Source: Allorhodopirellula solitaria
GTDB lineage: Bacteria > Planctomycetota > Planctomycetia > Pirellulales > Pirellulaceae
Direction: 5' to 3'
DNA: 64,000 nt
Assembly: GCF_007859855.1 (NCBI RefSeq)
Contig: NZ_SJPK01000004.1
Coordinates: forward strand, 1 to 64,000
Position 1 is the stretch's first letter. Each line of letters opens with the position of its first letter. The position numbers and the translations under genes were made by a program. The notes beneath the pieces are model-generated. The model was not told the origin of the DNA. It saw nothing but the letters and a program-made list of their open reading frames with translations, and made no database searches. Shown one piece after another: positions 35,188 through 43,450 of this stretch.

Positions 35188-36975
35188 ATGCTGAATTTTT
35201 TCCGCCATCAATCCAACTCTTTTAAGAACGACATCCTTTCCGGTCTGACGGTTGCTTTGGCTCTCGTCCCTGAAGCGATCGCATTTGCGTTTGTGGCAGG
35301 AGTGTCTCCTCTGATTGGTCTCTATTCCGCATTTTTCCTTGGCCTGATCACCGCAGTGGTGGGAGGGCGGCCAGGCATGATCTCCGGTGCCACGGGCGCG
35401 ATGGCTGTTGTTGTCGTAGCCCTGGTTCATGAGAACGGACTGCAGTACTTGTTCCCCGCTGTGATGCTGTGCGGTCTGCTACAGATCGCGGTTGGCGTGG
35501 GGAGACTTGGGAAGCTGATCCGGATGGTGCCGCACAGCGTGATGTTGGGTTTCGTCAATGGCCTCGCGATCGTGATCGGCATGGCGCAACTGGGGAGTTT
35601 CAAAACGCTTTCGCCCGGCGGCGACCTGGTTTACTTAAGCGGTTTCCCGCTGCTGATTATGTTGGCATTGGTGGGTCTGACGATGGCGATTATTTATCTG
35701 CTGCCCAAACTGACCACGGCTGTCCCGGCGTCTTTGGCAGCGATTTTGACGGTGACCTTCCTCGCCGTTGCCATCAACGGGTCAATGGCAACAGACGACG
35801 GGAAGAACGTGCTGGCGACGGTGGGCGACATGCTCAAGACCAACACGCAAGCAGCCATCATCGAAGAAGCGCGTGAATCAACCGCCACCGCCACCGCCAC
35901 TGCCGCAGTCGGCGATACGGCTTCCCGCGAGACCATGACGCTCGTGAGTGCCCAAGCAGCCGACATCGATGACGCCATGCGTGCTGGGGTGGATCGACTC
36001 ACGCCGCCCGCAGAGGTTCTCCCCGAGGGCAAGCTCCCCGAAGTCGAATCGGGGATCAGTGGCGGATTGCCAGTGCCCTTCTTCATGGGTGAGAACGTCT
36101 TGGCGCCCCTGAATTTGGAAACCCTGAAAATCATTTTTCCCTACGCCATCATTCTCTGCGGCGTTGGTTTGATCGAATCCTTGATGACACTGACCCTGAT
36201 CGACGAGATCACGGAAACCCGTGGTCAAGGCAACCGCGAGTGTATCGGGCAAGGGGTGGCCAATTTGGTTTGCGGATTCTTCGGAGGCATGGGCGGGTGT
36301 GCGATGATTGGTCAGTCTCTGATCAACGTCAATTCCGGAGGCCGGGGGCGGCTCTCGGGAATCACCGCAGCAGTTTGCTTGCTCGCCTTCGTTCTCTTCT
36401 TCGCACGTTGGATCGAGCAGATCCCCATGGCGGCGCTGGTCGGTGTGATGTTTATGGTCGTGATCGGTACGTTCGAATGGGCCTCACTAAAAATGTTCCG
36501 CCGGATGCCCCGGAGCGACATGTTTGTGATGGTGTTGGTCGCAGGCTATACCGTGTTCATGCACGATCTCGCCTCGGCAGTGATCATTGGAGTGATCGTG
36601 TCGGCCTTGGTCTTCGCATGGCAACACGCCACCCACATCGCTGCCGACGTGAAGCTCAATGAGTTCGGCAGTAAAATCTACCAACTTCATGGACCGCTCT
36701 TCTTCGCCTCGGTATCGTCTTTCAAAGACATGTTCAATGTGGCTGATGATCCCGAGGATATCGTCATCGATTTCTACTACACGCGGGTTTACGATCAGTC
36801 GGCAATCGAAGCCATCAACACCGTCACCGAGAAGTATTTGGCGGCTGGCAAGCGGGTGCACTTGACTCACTTGAGCAAAGAGTGCCGCGAACTGCTCGAC
36901 AAGGCCGGTGACCTTGTCGAGGTCAATGTGAGTGAAGACCCGCACTACCACATTGCCACGGATCGGTTGGGGTGA
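35188..36975 (+). CDS. SulP-family anion permease with STAS domain
   Basis: A 595-residue inner-membrane protein. The membrane domain begins with [27 protein letters not shown], a clear SulP signature, followed by [32 protein letters not shown]. The second half includes [33 protein letters not shown]-terminal STAS domain (about 490-590) contains [12 protein letters not shown] and [18 protein letters not shown]. SulP proteins carry sulfate, bicarbonate or other anions. Residues about 205-290 hold an unusual Ala/Thr/Glu-rich insertion between helices, with an ATATATAA run encoded by a six-base repeat at 35881-35900. The substrate is not evident. Confidence 0.88.
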   Translation: MLNFFRHQSNSFKNDILSGLTVALALVPEAIAFAFVAGVSPLIGLYSAFFLGLITAVVGGRPGMISGATGAMAVVVVALVHENGLQYLFPAVMLCGLLQIAVGVGRLGKLIRMVPHSVMLGFVNGLAIVIGMAQLGSFKTLSPGGDLVYLSGFPLLIMLALVGLTMAIIYLLPKLTTAVPASLAAILTVTFLAVAINGSMATDDGKNVLATVGDMLKTNTQAAIIEEARESTATATATAAVGDTASRETMTLVSAQAADIDDAMRAGVDRLTPPAEVLPEGKLPEVESGISGGLPVPFFMGENVLAPLNLETLKIIFPYAIILCGVGLIESLMTLTLIDEITETRGQGNRECIGQGVANLVCGFFGGMGGCAMIGQSLINVNSGGRGRLSGITAAVCLLAFVLFFARWIEQIPMAALVGVMFMVVIGTFEWASLKMFRRMPRSDMFVMVLVAGYTVFMHDLASAVIIGVIVSALVFAWQHATHIAADVKLNEFGSKIYQLHGPLFFASVSSFKDMFNVADDPEDIVIDFYYTRVYDQSAIEAINTVTEKYLAAGKRVHLTHLSKECRELLDKAGDLVEVNVSEDPHYHIATDRLG

Positions 36976-37043
36976 TGTTGGCCTGTCGAGCTGCTGCAGG
37001 ATGGCCGGTCGGGGCCGGCTGACATCGAGTGGATGTAGCGGGT

Positions 37044-37934
37044 ATGTTCCCTGGCATGACCCATCTTTTGCTACCGCTGCTCGCCAGCCTACTGTTTGTG
37101 GGTGGCATGATCTTTGCCAAGCGAGCGAGTCTGGCTGGGATCGGCCCGCTGACGTTTTTATTTGTGTCCAACCTCTGTGCGTGCGGGGCTTTCTCCTTCC
37201 TATGGATGCTCGGTGGTGAGCTGCCCAGCGCCGATATGTGGTGGCAGCCTGTCGTGATTGCTGGTCTCTACCTGATCGGACTGACGTTCACGTTTCTGGC
37301 GATCCAGATGGGCGACGTGTCGGTTGCCACACCCGTTTTCGGCATCAAGGTCATTTTGGTCGCCTTGCTACTGACCGCCGTGGAGGTCAACCCGCCCGGG
37401 GTTTCGATCTGGCTGGCAGCCTTGCTCGCGACGCTCGGTATCGCGTTGATCCAGTGGACTGGGGAGGGCGAACGCCATCACCTTGTGCTGACGATTGTCT
37501 TTGCGGTCTTGTCAGCGACATCCTTTGCGACTTTCGATATTTCGGTACAGCGTTGTGCGCCGGTGTGGGGCGCTGGTCGATTGTTGCCCGCGATCTATTG
37601 GACCGTTGGCGTGGCGTCGCTCGTGCTGGTGCCTTGGGTGCAGTGGTCGGATCTGAGACGCGTTGAGATTCAAAAGCTGGTCTTCCCGGGGGCGATGTTG
37701 GTGGCATTGCAAGCCGTTTGCATCGTTCTCGCTGTGGGGATGTTCGGCGACGCTGCTCGCGTCAACGTAGTCTATGCCCTGCGCGGTTTGTGGGGCGTGG
37801 GCCTGGCGTGGCTGGCGGCTCGAATCTGGGGCGGGAGGGAAGCGAACCTGAGCCGCTCAACCCTGTTAACACGATTCCTGGGGGCCGCCGTCCTCACCGC
37901 CGCCGTCGTGGTGGTGATCGTCGCGGGCGACTGA
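37044..37934 (+). CDS. EamA/DMT-type inner-membrane transporter
   Basis: A 296-residue, very hydrophobic protein with about ten predicted membrane helices. The start could be the ATG at 37044, the ATG at 37056 or a GTG at 37029; no strong ribosome site decides. Helices alternate with short loops as in drug/metabolite transporters, and two similar halves are visible (LIGLTFTFLAIQMGDVSVATPVFGIKVILVALL and LQAVCIVLAVGMFGDAARVNVVYALRGLWGVG). The motif order matches EamA domains. The substrate is unknown. It follows the SulP gene on the same strand by about 70 bp and may be co-transcribed. Confidence 0.75.
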   Translation: MFPGMTHLLLPLLASLLFVGGMIFAKRASLAGIGPLTFLFVSNLCACGAFSFLWMLGGELPSADMWWQPVVIAGLYLIGLTFTFLAIQMGDVSVATPVFGIKVILVALLLTAVEVNPPGVSIWLAALLATLGIALIQWTGEGERHHLVLTIVFAVLSATSFATFDISVQRCAPVWGAGRLLPAIYWTVGVASLVLVPWVQWSDLRRVEIQKLVFPGAMLVALQAVCIVLAVGMFGDAARVNVVYALRGLWGVGLAWLAARIWGGREANLSRSTLLTRFLGAAVLTAAVVVVIVAGD

Positions 37935-38287
37935 AGCCCGAACCGCATGTCGACAGTGGCAGCTCGCGAGAGCTGAGCAGCGTCAATCTGAGAGCGTAAC
38001 CGTCGGCCCGATCTTTGCGAAAGTGATTTGTGAAGGATCCGTCTCTCAGTCGTGAGCGATGGAACGTGCCCATGTGAGTCGCAGCGGGCTCCACGCGTTG
38101 CTGGTGAACGCGAGTGCATGTATGCGGGAAATTTGTTCACTAAATTTCACGAATCCTTAGCTGCTTTTTCATAAGATTAAGAATTTGGATTGAGTTTTCC
38201 TCGGCAAAGGGGGCGTGTTGTACCGATTGGAGGGGTGTCGCGATGAGATGACTGTCGTTTTCCGAGATTTACAGGGATTCTATATCC
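37935..38287. other. Intergenic region upstream of the InaA-type kinase gene
   Basis: A 353-base gap. Its second half (38125-38210) is unusually AT-rich for this genome and contains the inverted repeat listed at 38128-38148. The kinase promoter probably lies in this AT-rich part. No gene is seen. Confidence 0.4.
38128..38148. promoter_or_regulatory. Inverted repeat, operator candidate
   Basis: GAAATTT (38128-38134) and AAATTTC (38142-38148) form a perfect 7-bp inverted repeat around GTTCACT. It lies 140 bases before the kinase start, in an AT-rich patch that looks like a promoter region. Confidence 0.35.
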
Positions 38288-38989
38288 ATGCCAATTTTGC
38301 TTCCGCTACTCCACAGCCCAGTATCTGATGTTAGGGAACGACGGTTTCGATGGCGAACGCCGACCACGTTTGCAAACGATGGAAGTTTGCGGGATTCTCA
38401 TTTCCAAAGCAACTTGCAAGCCAACGTCGAATCGGTCCTTGCTCAAGGCACCACCCTGCAACGCAGTGAGTGGCGCTGGATCAGCAAGGTTGAGACGGCC
38501 GACGGGCCGATGGTCGTTAAGATGTTCGTCGAGCGGTGTTGGCGTCACTCGATCAAACGCAAGTTTCTGTGTTCTCGGGCAACGATCTATACCAAACGTG
38601 CGCGGCAGTTGGCTGCCGCCGGTATTCCCACGCCTGTCCCTGTCGCGACCGTTGCTGAAAATTTTGCTGGGTTGATCGGCAACTCCTGCGTGGTGTATCG
38701 CTATGCCTCCGGGCAGACTCTGCGCATGTACCTGCAATCGATCGCTGATGATGAGAATGTACTTCCCGAGCAACGGTATCACAAAATGGCTGAGATTCGG
38801 GAGCAACTCGCATCTCTTGGAGAGAGGCTCGCTCGCATCGGACTCGCTCACACCGACGTCCACCAAGGAAACTTCCTAGTGGATCAGAATCAATCGATCA
38901 GTTTGCTCGATCTCGATTCGCTCCGTCCGACGCGAAAGCGTTACCGGTTGTTCCGATCCCGCCTGCAGTTTCAACAGTTGGTGCCCTGA
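38288..38989 (+). CDS. InaA/WaaP-type lipopolysaccharide kinase family protein
   Basis: A 233-residue kinase-fold protein of the Kdo/WaaP/InaA group (PF06293-like). The ATP-binding Lys is K78 in VVKMF, the catalytic loop is HTDVHQGNF (188-196) with Asp190 and Asn195, and the metal-binding site is LLDLDSLRP (206-214, Asp208 in the DFG position). WaaP-type enzymes phosphorylate lipopolysaccharide core sugars. No LPS core genes are adjacent, so the substrate is open. The ATG at 38288 is the first in frame. It converges on the thioredoxin-trypsin gene, with a three-unit hairpin repeat between them. Confidence 0.8.
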   Translation: MPILLPLLHSPVSDVRERRFRWRTPTTFANDGSLRDSHFQSNLQANVESVLAQGTTLQRSEWRWISKVETADGPMVVKMFVERCWRHSIKRKFLCSRATIYTKRARQLAAAGIPTPVPVATVAENFAGLIGNSCVVYRYASGQTLRMYLQSIADDENVLPEQRYHKMAEIREQLASLGERLARIGLAHTDVHQGNFLVDQNQSISLLDLDSLRPTRKRYRLFRSRLQFQQLVP

Positions 38990-39111
38990 CGCGATTGGAA
39001 GGCGGCGTTCGCGGGCCGGGTAGTCAAGTTGCGAATCGCTGATTATTGCTATCTTCACCTTGTGATAGGGTGGAGCAGCAGATGTCTGGCGGGAGGTGTG
39101 TTTTGGCTTGG

Positions 39112-39210
39112 GGCTCACGACGGGCGGAGCCGTCGGTCGACTATGACTCCCGATGGGCGGAGCCGTCGGGTGACTATGGCTCACGACGGGCGGAGCCGTC
39201 GGTCGACTAT
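39112..39210. repeat. Three tandem 33-bp repeats, each a GCGGAG-loop hairpin
   Basis: Units are 39112-39144, 39145-39177 and 39178-39210. Units 1 and 3 are identical and unit 2 differs at five positions. Each unit holds a 6-bp stem, CGACGG/CCGTCG, around the loop GCGGAG; in unit 2 the stem is CGATGG/CCGTCG, which still pairs through a G-U wobble in RNA. The array ends 2 bases before the stop codon of the minus-strand gene and lies 122 bases after the kinase stop, so it may act as a bidirectional terminator. Confidence 0.8.
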
Positions 39211-39212
39211 GG

Positions 39213-40751
39213 CTAGCGGTGTGCGGCTTGGCGGATTTGCTGCACGAGGTGTGCGTCTGGCTCGTGGAGCGTCAGGACTTGTTCATGGCTGTTGCCGTTG
39301 CGGTCCCGGATGATCACGATCATTTCAGTGTCGGCAGTCGCGGCTGCCAAATCGCTGGTGCCCTGGGGCGCGGCCGCTGCTGAACCGGTCGCTTCGACGC
39401 CCGCGAACTGGTTCATGTTTGTTGGTAAGGAACCCGATGACGACGTAGCAGCAGCAGGGCTGAGGGGTTCCGTTTCGTTGCTTGCCAGTGATTCGGCTGG
39501 GGCGTCTTGGTAGAGTCTTTCGAGTTGCACGCGATCGAGCTGCCAGTGGATGGCTCCCGGGCCGGTGTAGATGCCGATATCGGATTTGTAGTCAGCCGCG
39601 TTGCAGACGCCGACCAGTCGCCCGCGTTCATCGAACAGTCCACCACCGCTGCGACCGTCGATTGGTGCGCCGGAGATTTCAAGGTTGGAACCGCCAATGT
39701 TCTGGTTGTATTTGTTGACTCCCGTGATGCGAGTATCGCGTCGGGAAGGGGGATCCCCGCGGTCGCAACCGAAACTGAATGCGGGTTGGCCGACCTTCAG
39801 GACATCGCTCGCCTGAACGACTTCCACGGGTTGGACCGGCATGTCCGGACGGATCGCTACCAGACCGATATCACGGTCGCCAGCATCGTAGTCGATCAAC
39901 TGCCCGATCACCGTTCGCGGCTGTCCGGCGACGAACAGGTCGACCTCGATCTTTCCTTTGCCATCGCCATCTCGAAACAGGTGACCGCAGGTGAGCACGA
40001 GCGCTTCTTCTCCGTGAACATCGATGATTGTACCGGTGCCAGCCCCGTAGCCGCGACCATCATGGACTCGCAACCGAACCGTGGCTGCTTGGGCCCGTTC
40101 GACCGCATTGGCCAAAGTGGCGTTGGGCATGGCTTCGGATCGAACACTCGCTGTGCGTGCAGGGGGGGCTGCATCGGTCGACGGCAGTGACGCCAAGGAT
40201 TGCCACTGATCGCCGCTGGCAGCGTTGCTGCTGCCGGGCTGACTCGAGGGGCCGAGCTCGCTTCGGATCGACCGGTCCGATGATTGTGCCAGGGACCGCG
40301 AGGGCGAGGTCATCGGAGCCAACCGCGTTTGCGGGTCCTGGATCGTTGGCGTGGGGCCAGCCAATTCGCTGCGGGTGGGAACGAGTTCACCGCCGGGGTT
40401 CTGTTTCAGGGCAGTGTAGAGTTGAGCGGCGGTTTGTGCACCGACCAGTCGAGTGACTTCACGTCCATCCTGGACGACGACGTAAGTCGGCGTGCTGCGG
40501 ATTTGATACCGCTGAACGAGCTGAGGCTCTGCTTGGACGTCGACCTGACGGACGGGGACGCCGCGGGCGATGAGCTCGGACACGATCGGCTGCATGGCCC
40601 GGCAGGGTGGGCAGTTGCTGGAACTGAATTCGAGCAGGATGGAATCCGCAGCAACCGGTCCAGCAAAGCTGCAGATCGTGAGCAGAAAAACGCACACACC
40701 CGCGATGCAGCGTGTTGGCAATAGGCGTTGAATCAATGAGCGAATCAGCAC
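39213..40751 (-). CDS. Thioredoxin-like domain fused to trypsin-like serine protease
   Basis: A 512-residue exported protein. The GTG at 40751 is chosen because AAGGAGG lies 9 bases upstream; an upstream GTG has no such site. After a signal peptide (about 10-36, ending VAADS) comes a thioredoxin-like domain (about 37-120) with a CPPC active site (Cys47, Cys50). A Ser/Pro-rich linker (about 125-205) leads to a trypsin-like domain (about 210-405) with His257 (TCGHLF), Asp294 (RDIGLV) and Ser368 (GRSGGG), a complete catalytic triad. The tail is low-complexity and ends in a short conserved-looking segment (about 475-505). Both catalytic sites look intact, so it may combine disulfide chemistry with proteolysis outside the cytoplasm. 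Confidence 0.85.
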   Translation of the reverse strand: MLIRSLIQRLLPTRCIAGVCVFLLTICSFAGPVAADSILLEFSSSNCPPCRAMQPIVSELIARGVPVRQVDVQAEPQLVQRYQIRSTPTYVVVQDGREVTRLVGAQTAAQLYTALKQNPGGELVPTRSELAGPTPTIQDPQTRLAPMTSPSRSLAQSSDRSIRSELGPSSQPGSSNAASGDQWQSLASLPSTDAAPPARTASVRSEAMPNATLANAVERAQAATVRLRVHDGRGYGAGTGTIIDVHGEEALVLTCGHLFRDGDGKGKIEVDLFVAGQPRTVIGQLIDYDAGDRDIGLVAIRPDMPVQPVEVVQASDVLKVGQPAFSFGCDRGDPPSRRDTRITGVNKYNQNIGGSNLEISGAPIDGRSGGGLFDERGRLVGVCNAADYKSDIGIYTGPGAIHWQLDRVQLERLYQDAPAESLASNETEPLSPAAATSSSGSLPTNMNQFAGVEATGSAAAAPQGTSDLAAATADTEMIVIIRDRNGNSHEQVLTLHEPDAHLVQQIRQAAHR

Positions 40752-41304
40752 AGTTCGTCCCTCCTTGGACGCTGAGAAAAGGCGTGTCGCCGGCAGGCGA
40801 GATTCCGTGGTGGAAGCGCGAGTGTGATCCTTCACATTCGAGCAACCGGGCCTCCGCCGTGGCGAGTCGGGATCGTCGGCAATGCGTCGGGTCGATCACA
40901 ACCCCAAAGAAAGCAAGGGATCGTAAACTTGAGACATTTTTGTGTTTCACGCCAAAAAAGCACAAAAAACCGGTTCACCCGACGGAAGCGTGCGCAGAGC
41001 ACAGCGGAAGGTTTTTTGAGGCATGGCTCTCGTATCCAATGATCGTTCAAAAATGCGTCCCTGACGAACAAACGCTCGCCAGGGACCGACAACACCATTG
41101 GCGTACCGCTTTTGCAGGGAAACGCTGTCAACCGAGATATCCCTTGCCAAGCCAGCACCTCTGCAGAGCTCGGCTCCGTTTCTCCCGGCAGTGCCAGTCT
41201 AACATTGATAATCACATCCCACAAATAAATCCTTCGATACGGGAGCCATGCCTTGAAAACCTCGGACGCACGCTCCCGTCGGATGAGCCGAAAAACCTGG
41301 GGGC
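40752..41304. other. Intergenic region between two minus-strand genes
   Basis: A 553-base gap. A plus-strand open frame (40712-41671) crosses it but overlaps both flanking genes and has no recognisable product. An imperfect inverted repeat, GGGAGC (41239-41244) and GCTCCC (41272-41277), lies just downstream of the GXGXG gene stop and could be its terminator. No RNA gene is recognised. Confidence 0.35.
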
Positions 41305-42057
41305 TCAGCGCCAGTTCGGGCGAACCTCGCCCGCGCCAGCCTCTTCGGCCTTCCAGCGAGCCTCGGGGATGATCCGGCGAAATTCACTGGGCTTGCCCCG
41401 GATCGAGGCGCTCATCAAGAGCAGCCCCAACCGCACCTCTTCGCGTTTGCGAATGGGGACGTCGATCACGCCGGGGGCGAGCGATGCGGCCTGTCCACGC
41501 AGAAACACGGTGACATTATTGAGCCCATCGCCCAGGTTCACGCCCGCATCACCGCCGACGACGATCGTGCCCGCCAATGCCCCGGCACCGGTATCATCGC
41601 CCACATCACCGCGCACGAAGATACTGCCGCCCCGCATCGCCGCGCCGACCCTGGCCCCAGCCGAACCGTAGACCGCCAGCGTCCCACCGATCATGGCAGC
41701 ACCGAATCCGCACCCCGCGTTGCCCGTGATTCGCACCACTCCTCGACGCATCCCCTCGCAGGCTCCATCGCCCACATCACCATCGATCTGGGCATCCATG
41801 CCGGCAAAGCCAGCGAAGGCAAAGTCACCGAGGTTGCCAACCCCATGCACGCGGACCCAATTGGCCCAACGCATGCACGCCGCGTTTTGGCCGTCCAGTC
41901 CAGTCAAGCGGACCAAGGGAAAGAGTTCCTCTTCGGCCGAGGAGTCCGATTTCGCTGTGGGAGGATCCACGTTGATCGCCGAGATCGCCTGCCGCATCTC
42001 GATCGGGGACATCTTGCTGAAATCAAATGTGTAATCCGGTTTTTCGTCTACGTTCAT
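41305..42057 (-). CDS. GXGXG-repeat beta-helix protein (FwdC/FhcC- or GltB-C-terminal-like)
   Basis: A 250-residue protein. Residues about 90-180 form repeats of the GXGXG type (IDGDVGDGACEGMRRG, ITGNAGCGFGAAMIGG, VRGDVGDDTGAGALAG, VGGDAGVNLGDGL), a right-handed beta-helix found in the C subunit of formylmethanofuran dehydrogenase and at the C-terminus of glutamate synthase. Planctomycetes carry tetrahydromethanopterin-linked C1 enzymes, including Fhc proteins, so FhcC is one option. The other fhc subunits are not in the window. Its ATG overlaps the purine nucleoside phosphorylase stop (ATGA), so the two are translated together. It has no signal peptide. Confidence 0.65.
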   Translation of the reverse strand: MNVDEKPDYTFDFSKMSPIEMRQAISAINVDPPTAKSDSSAEEELFPLVRLTGLDGQNAACMRWANWVRVHGVGNLGDFAFAGFAGMDAQIDGDVGDGACEGMRRGVVRITGNAGCGFGAAMIGGTLAVYGSAGARVGAAMRGGSIFVRGDVGDDTGAGALAGTIVVGGDAGVNLGDGLNNVTVFLRGQAASLAPGVIDVPIRKREEVRLGLLLMSASIRGKPSEFRRIIPEARWKAEEAGAGEVRPNWR

Positions 42058-42920
42058 GCCAATCCTTTCCTGGGGTGATGTGTGTCGGCACTGTGCGATT
42101 GGCGAGTGTCTTGGCGATTGGCTTGTTGGGGGGGCAGTGACTCAGCGATCGCAGCGACGATTTCTTGGAGTCGTGTCCCGGCGTCGGAGGAAACCGTCAG
42201 CACGTCATCGTGGCTGGCGGCAATCGGAGCATCGGGGACGGCCATGTTGGTGACGACAGCAATCGCGATTGTCCGCAATCCCATGCGACTGGACAACACG
42301 ACTTCCGGAACGGTGCTCATGCCGACCAGGTCGGCGCCCCAATTTCTCATCATCCGGCACTCCGCGCGAGTTTCGTAGTTGGGACCGCTGACGGCGAGAT
42401 ACGTGCCACGGTGCACGCGAGCGGTATCCGTCCGGCCGATCCGCTCTGCAATATCTGCAAAAGTCGCGTCGCAGGTCCAGCGACCGCAACGCAGGCCCGA
42501 GTCGTCTCCGGGTGTCAACGCGGCGATTCCCATCTGTCCGTGGATGAGATGGATGTGGTCGTCGACAATCACCAGATCACCGGTCTGGTAACGTGGGTTC
42601 AGCCCACCGGCGGCGCAGCTCAGAATTACTGCGTCCGGGGCCAGGCCAGCCATCAGGGCCATTCCTCGACCAAGTGTTGCGGCGTCGTGTCCTTCGTAGG
42701 CATGCAGCCGGCCCGCCATCGCGACAATGCGTGCGCCAGCGAAACGGCCCAGCAGAAATTCGCCTCGATGTCCCGAGGCGGTGGCTGCAGGCAGACCAGG
42801 AACTTCGTCAAAGGGGATCGCTGTCGCCGCTTCGATCGAGTCCGCCAGGCCGCCCAGGCCACTACCCAAGACGACCGCCATCAGCGGTGCATCGGAGCTG
42901 GCAAACCAATCCGGCGCCAT
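42054..42920 (-). CDS. Purine nucleoside phosphorylase (PNP/MTAP family)
   Basis: A 288-residue enzyme from the ATG at 42920; the frame stays open 150 bases upstream and an earlier non-ATG start cannot be excluded, since only 13 residues precede the first core strand. It cleaves purine nucleosides with phosphate to base and ribose 1-phosphate. Family motifs are VVLGSGLGGLADSI, SGHRGEFLLGRFAG, MAGRLHAYEGHD, LSCAAGGLNPRYQTGDLVIVDDHI, GTYLAVSGPNYETRAECRM and the late GMSTVPEVVLS. These match the trimeric PNP class. The C-terminal tail of about 25 residues is polar. The next gene (GXGXG protein) overlaps its stop by 4 bp. Confidence 0.9.
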   Translation of the reverse strand: MAPDWFASSDAPLMAVVLGSGLGGLADSIEAATAIPFDEVPGLPAATASGHRGEFLLGRFAGARIVAMAGRLHAYEGHDAATLGRGMALMAGLAPDAVILSCAAGGLNPRYQTGDLVIVDDHIHLIHGQMGIAALTPGDDSGLRCGRWTCDATFADIAERIGRTDTARVHRGTYLAVSGPNYETRAECRMMRNWGADLVGMSTVPEVVLSSRMGLRTIAIAVVTNMAVPDAPIAASHDDVLTVSSDAGTRLQEIVAAIAESLPPQQANRQDTRQSHSADTHHPRKGLA

Positions 42921-43450
42921 TCTTTGAACTGGGTTGATAAACTCACCTCGGGTCAGGGGGGCAGTATGCGGACAAGAAACGGACTGCTGACTAAAATTTT
43001 TCGGCAACTTTCGCGCGGCGAATCTTTTGCGTGCTGGGGGGACGGGGGATACCACGCAAAAGTTCGCCAAGGGCCCCGATTCAGTCTTGCGGGTGCGTCT
43101 GTGTCGTAGAATCTACCGCAGTCGCCTCGTTGCCGGCACCGCCGTGGTTGCGAACCGAACGAAACCAACCCTGATGAAGACATTCCTAGCGGATAAGAAT
43201 CAACCGGTGGCCCGCCAATTGCTGACAATCTGCAACCGATTTGTTGGTTTTGGGCTTTTCGATCCGCCCCACCTTTGCGATATTTCTGCTTCGCGCGCAC
43301 CTAAAACGGTGAATCGAATTTTAACCTTCCACACCACGACGATCGAGGCGTTCAGCCTCGCAAGCCGCCGGTTTTTTTCTTGATGCAGCCGTTTGTTGCA
43401 TCCCGGGGTTTCAGCGATCGAGTGTGTGCGTCAGCCTAGGTGAATGTAGC
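42921..43450. other. Divergent intergenic region with EF-G leader
   Basis: A 530-base gap between the PNP gene and EF-G gene. The plus-strand leader contains the hairpin and T-run listed at 43344-43402. No RNA gene is recognised. Confidence 0.4.
43344..43402 (+). promoter_or_regulatory. Attenuator-like structure in the EF-G leader
   Basis: CGAGGC (43344-43349) pairs with GCCTCG (43355-43360) around a 5-base loop. An alternative pairing, GGCG (43347-43350) with CGCC (43365-43368), would sit right before seven T (43372-43378). A second hairpin, GATGCA (43382-43387) and TGCATC (43397-43402), follows, 48 bases before the EF-G ATG. This looks like a leader terminator or attenuator, or the end of an unseen upstream transcript. 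Confidence 0.35.

Noticed and set aside
39112-39210. Three regular 33-bp repeats considered as a small CRISPR array
   Set aside because: The copies are contiguous with no unique spacers and no cas genes are nearby.
40712-41671. 319-residue plus-strand frame across the gap before the GXGXG gene
   Set aside because: It overlaps two well-supported minus-strand genes and its translation is Arg/Pro/Ser-rich without motifs.
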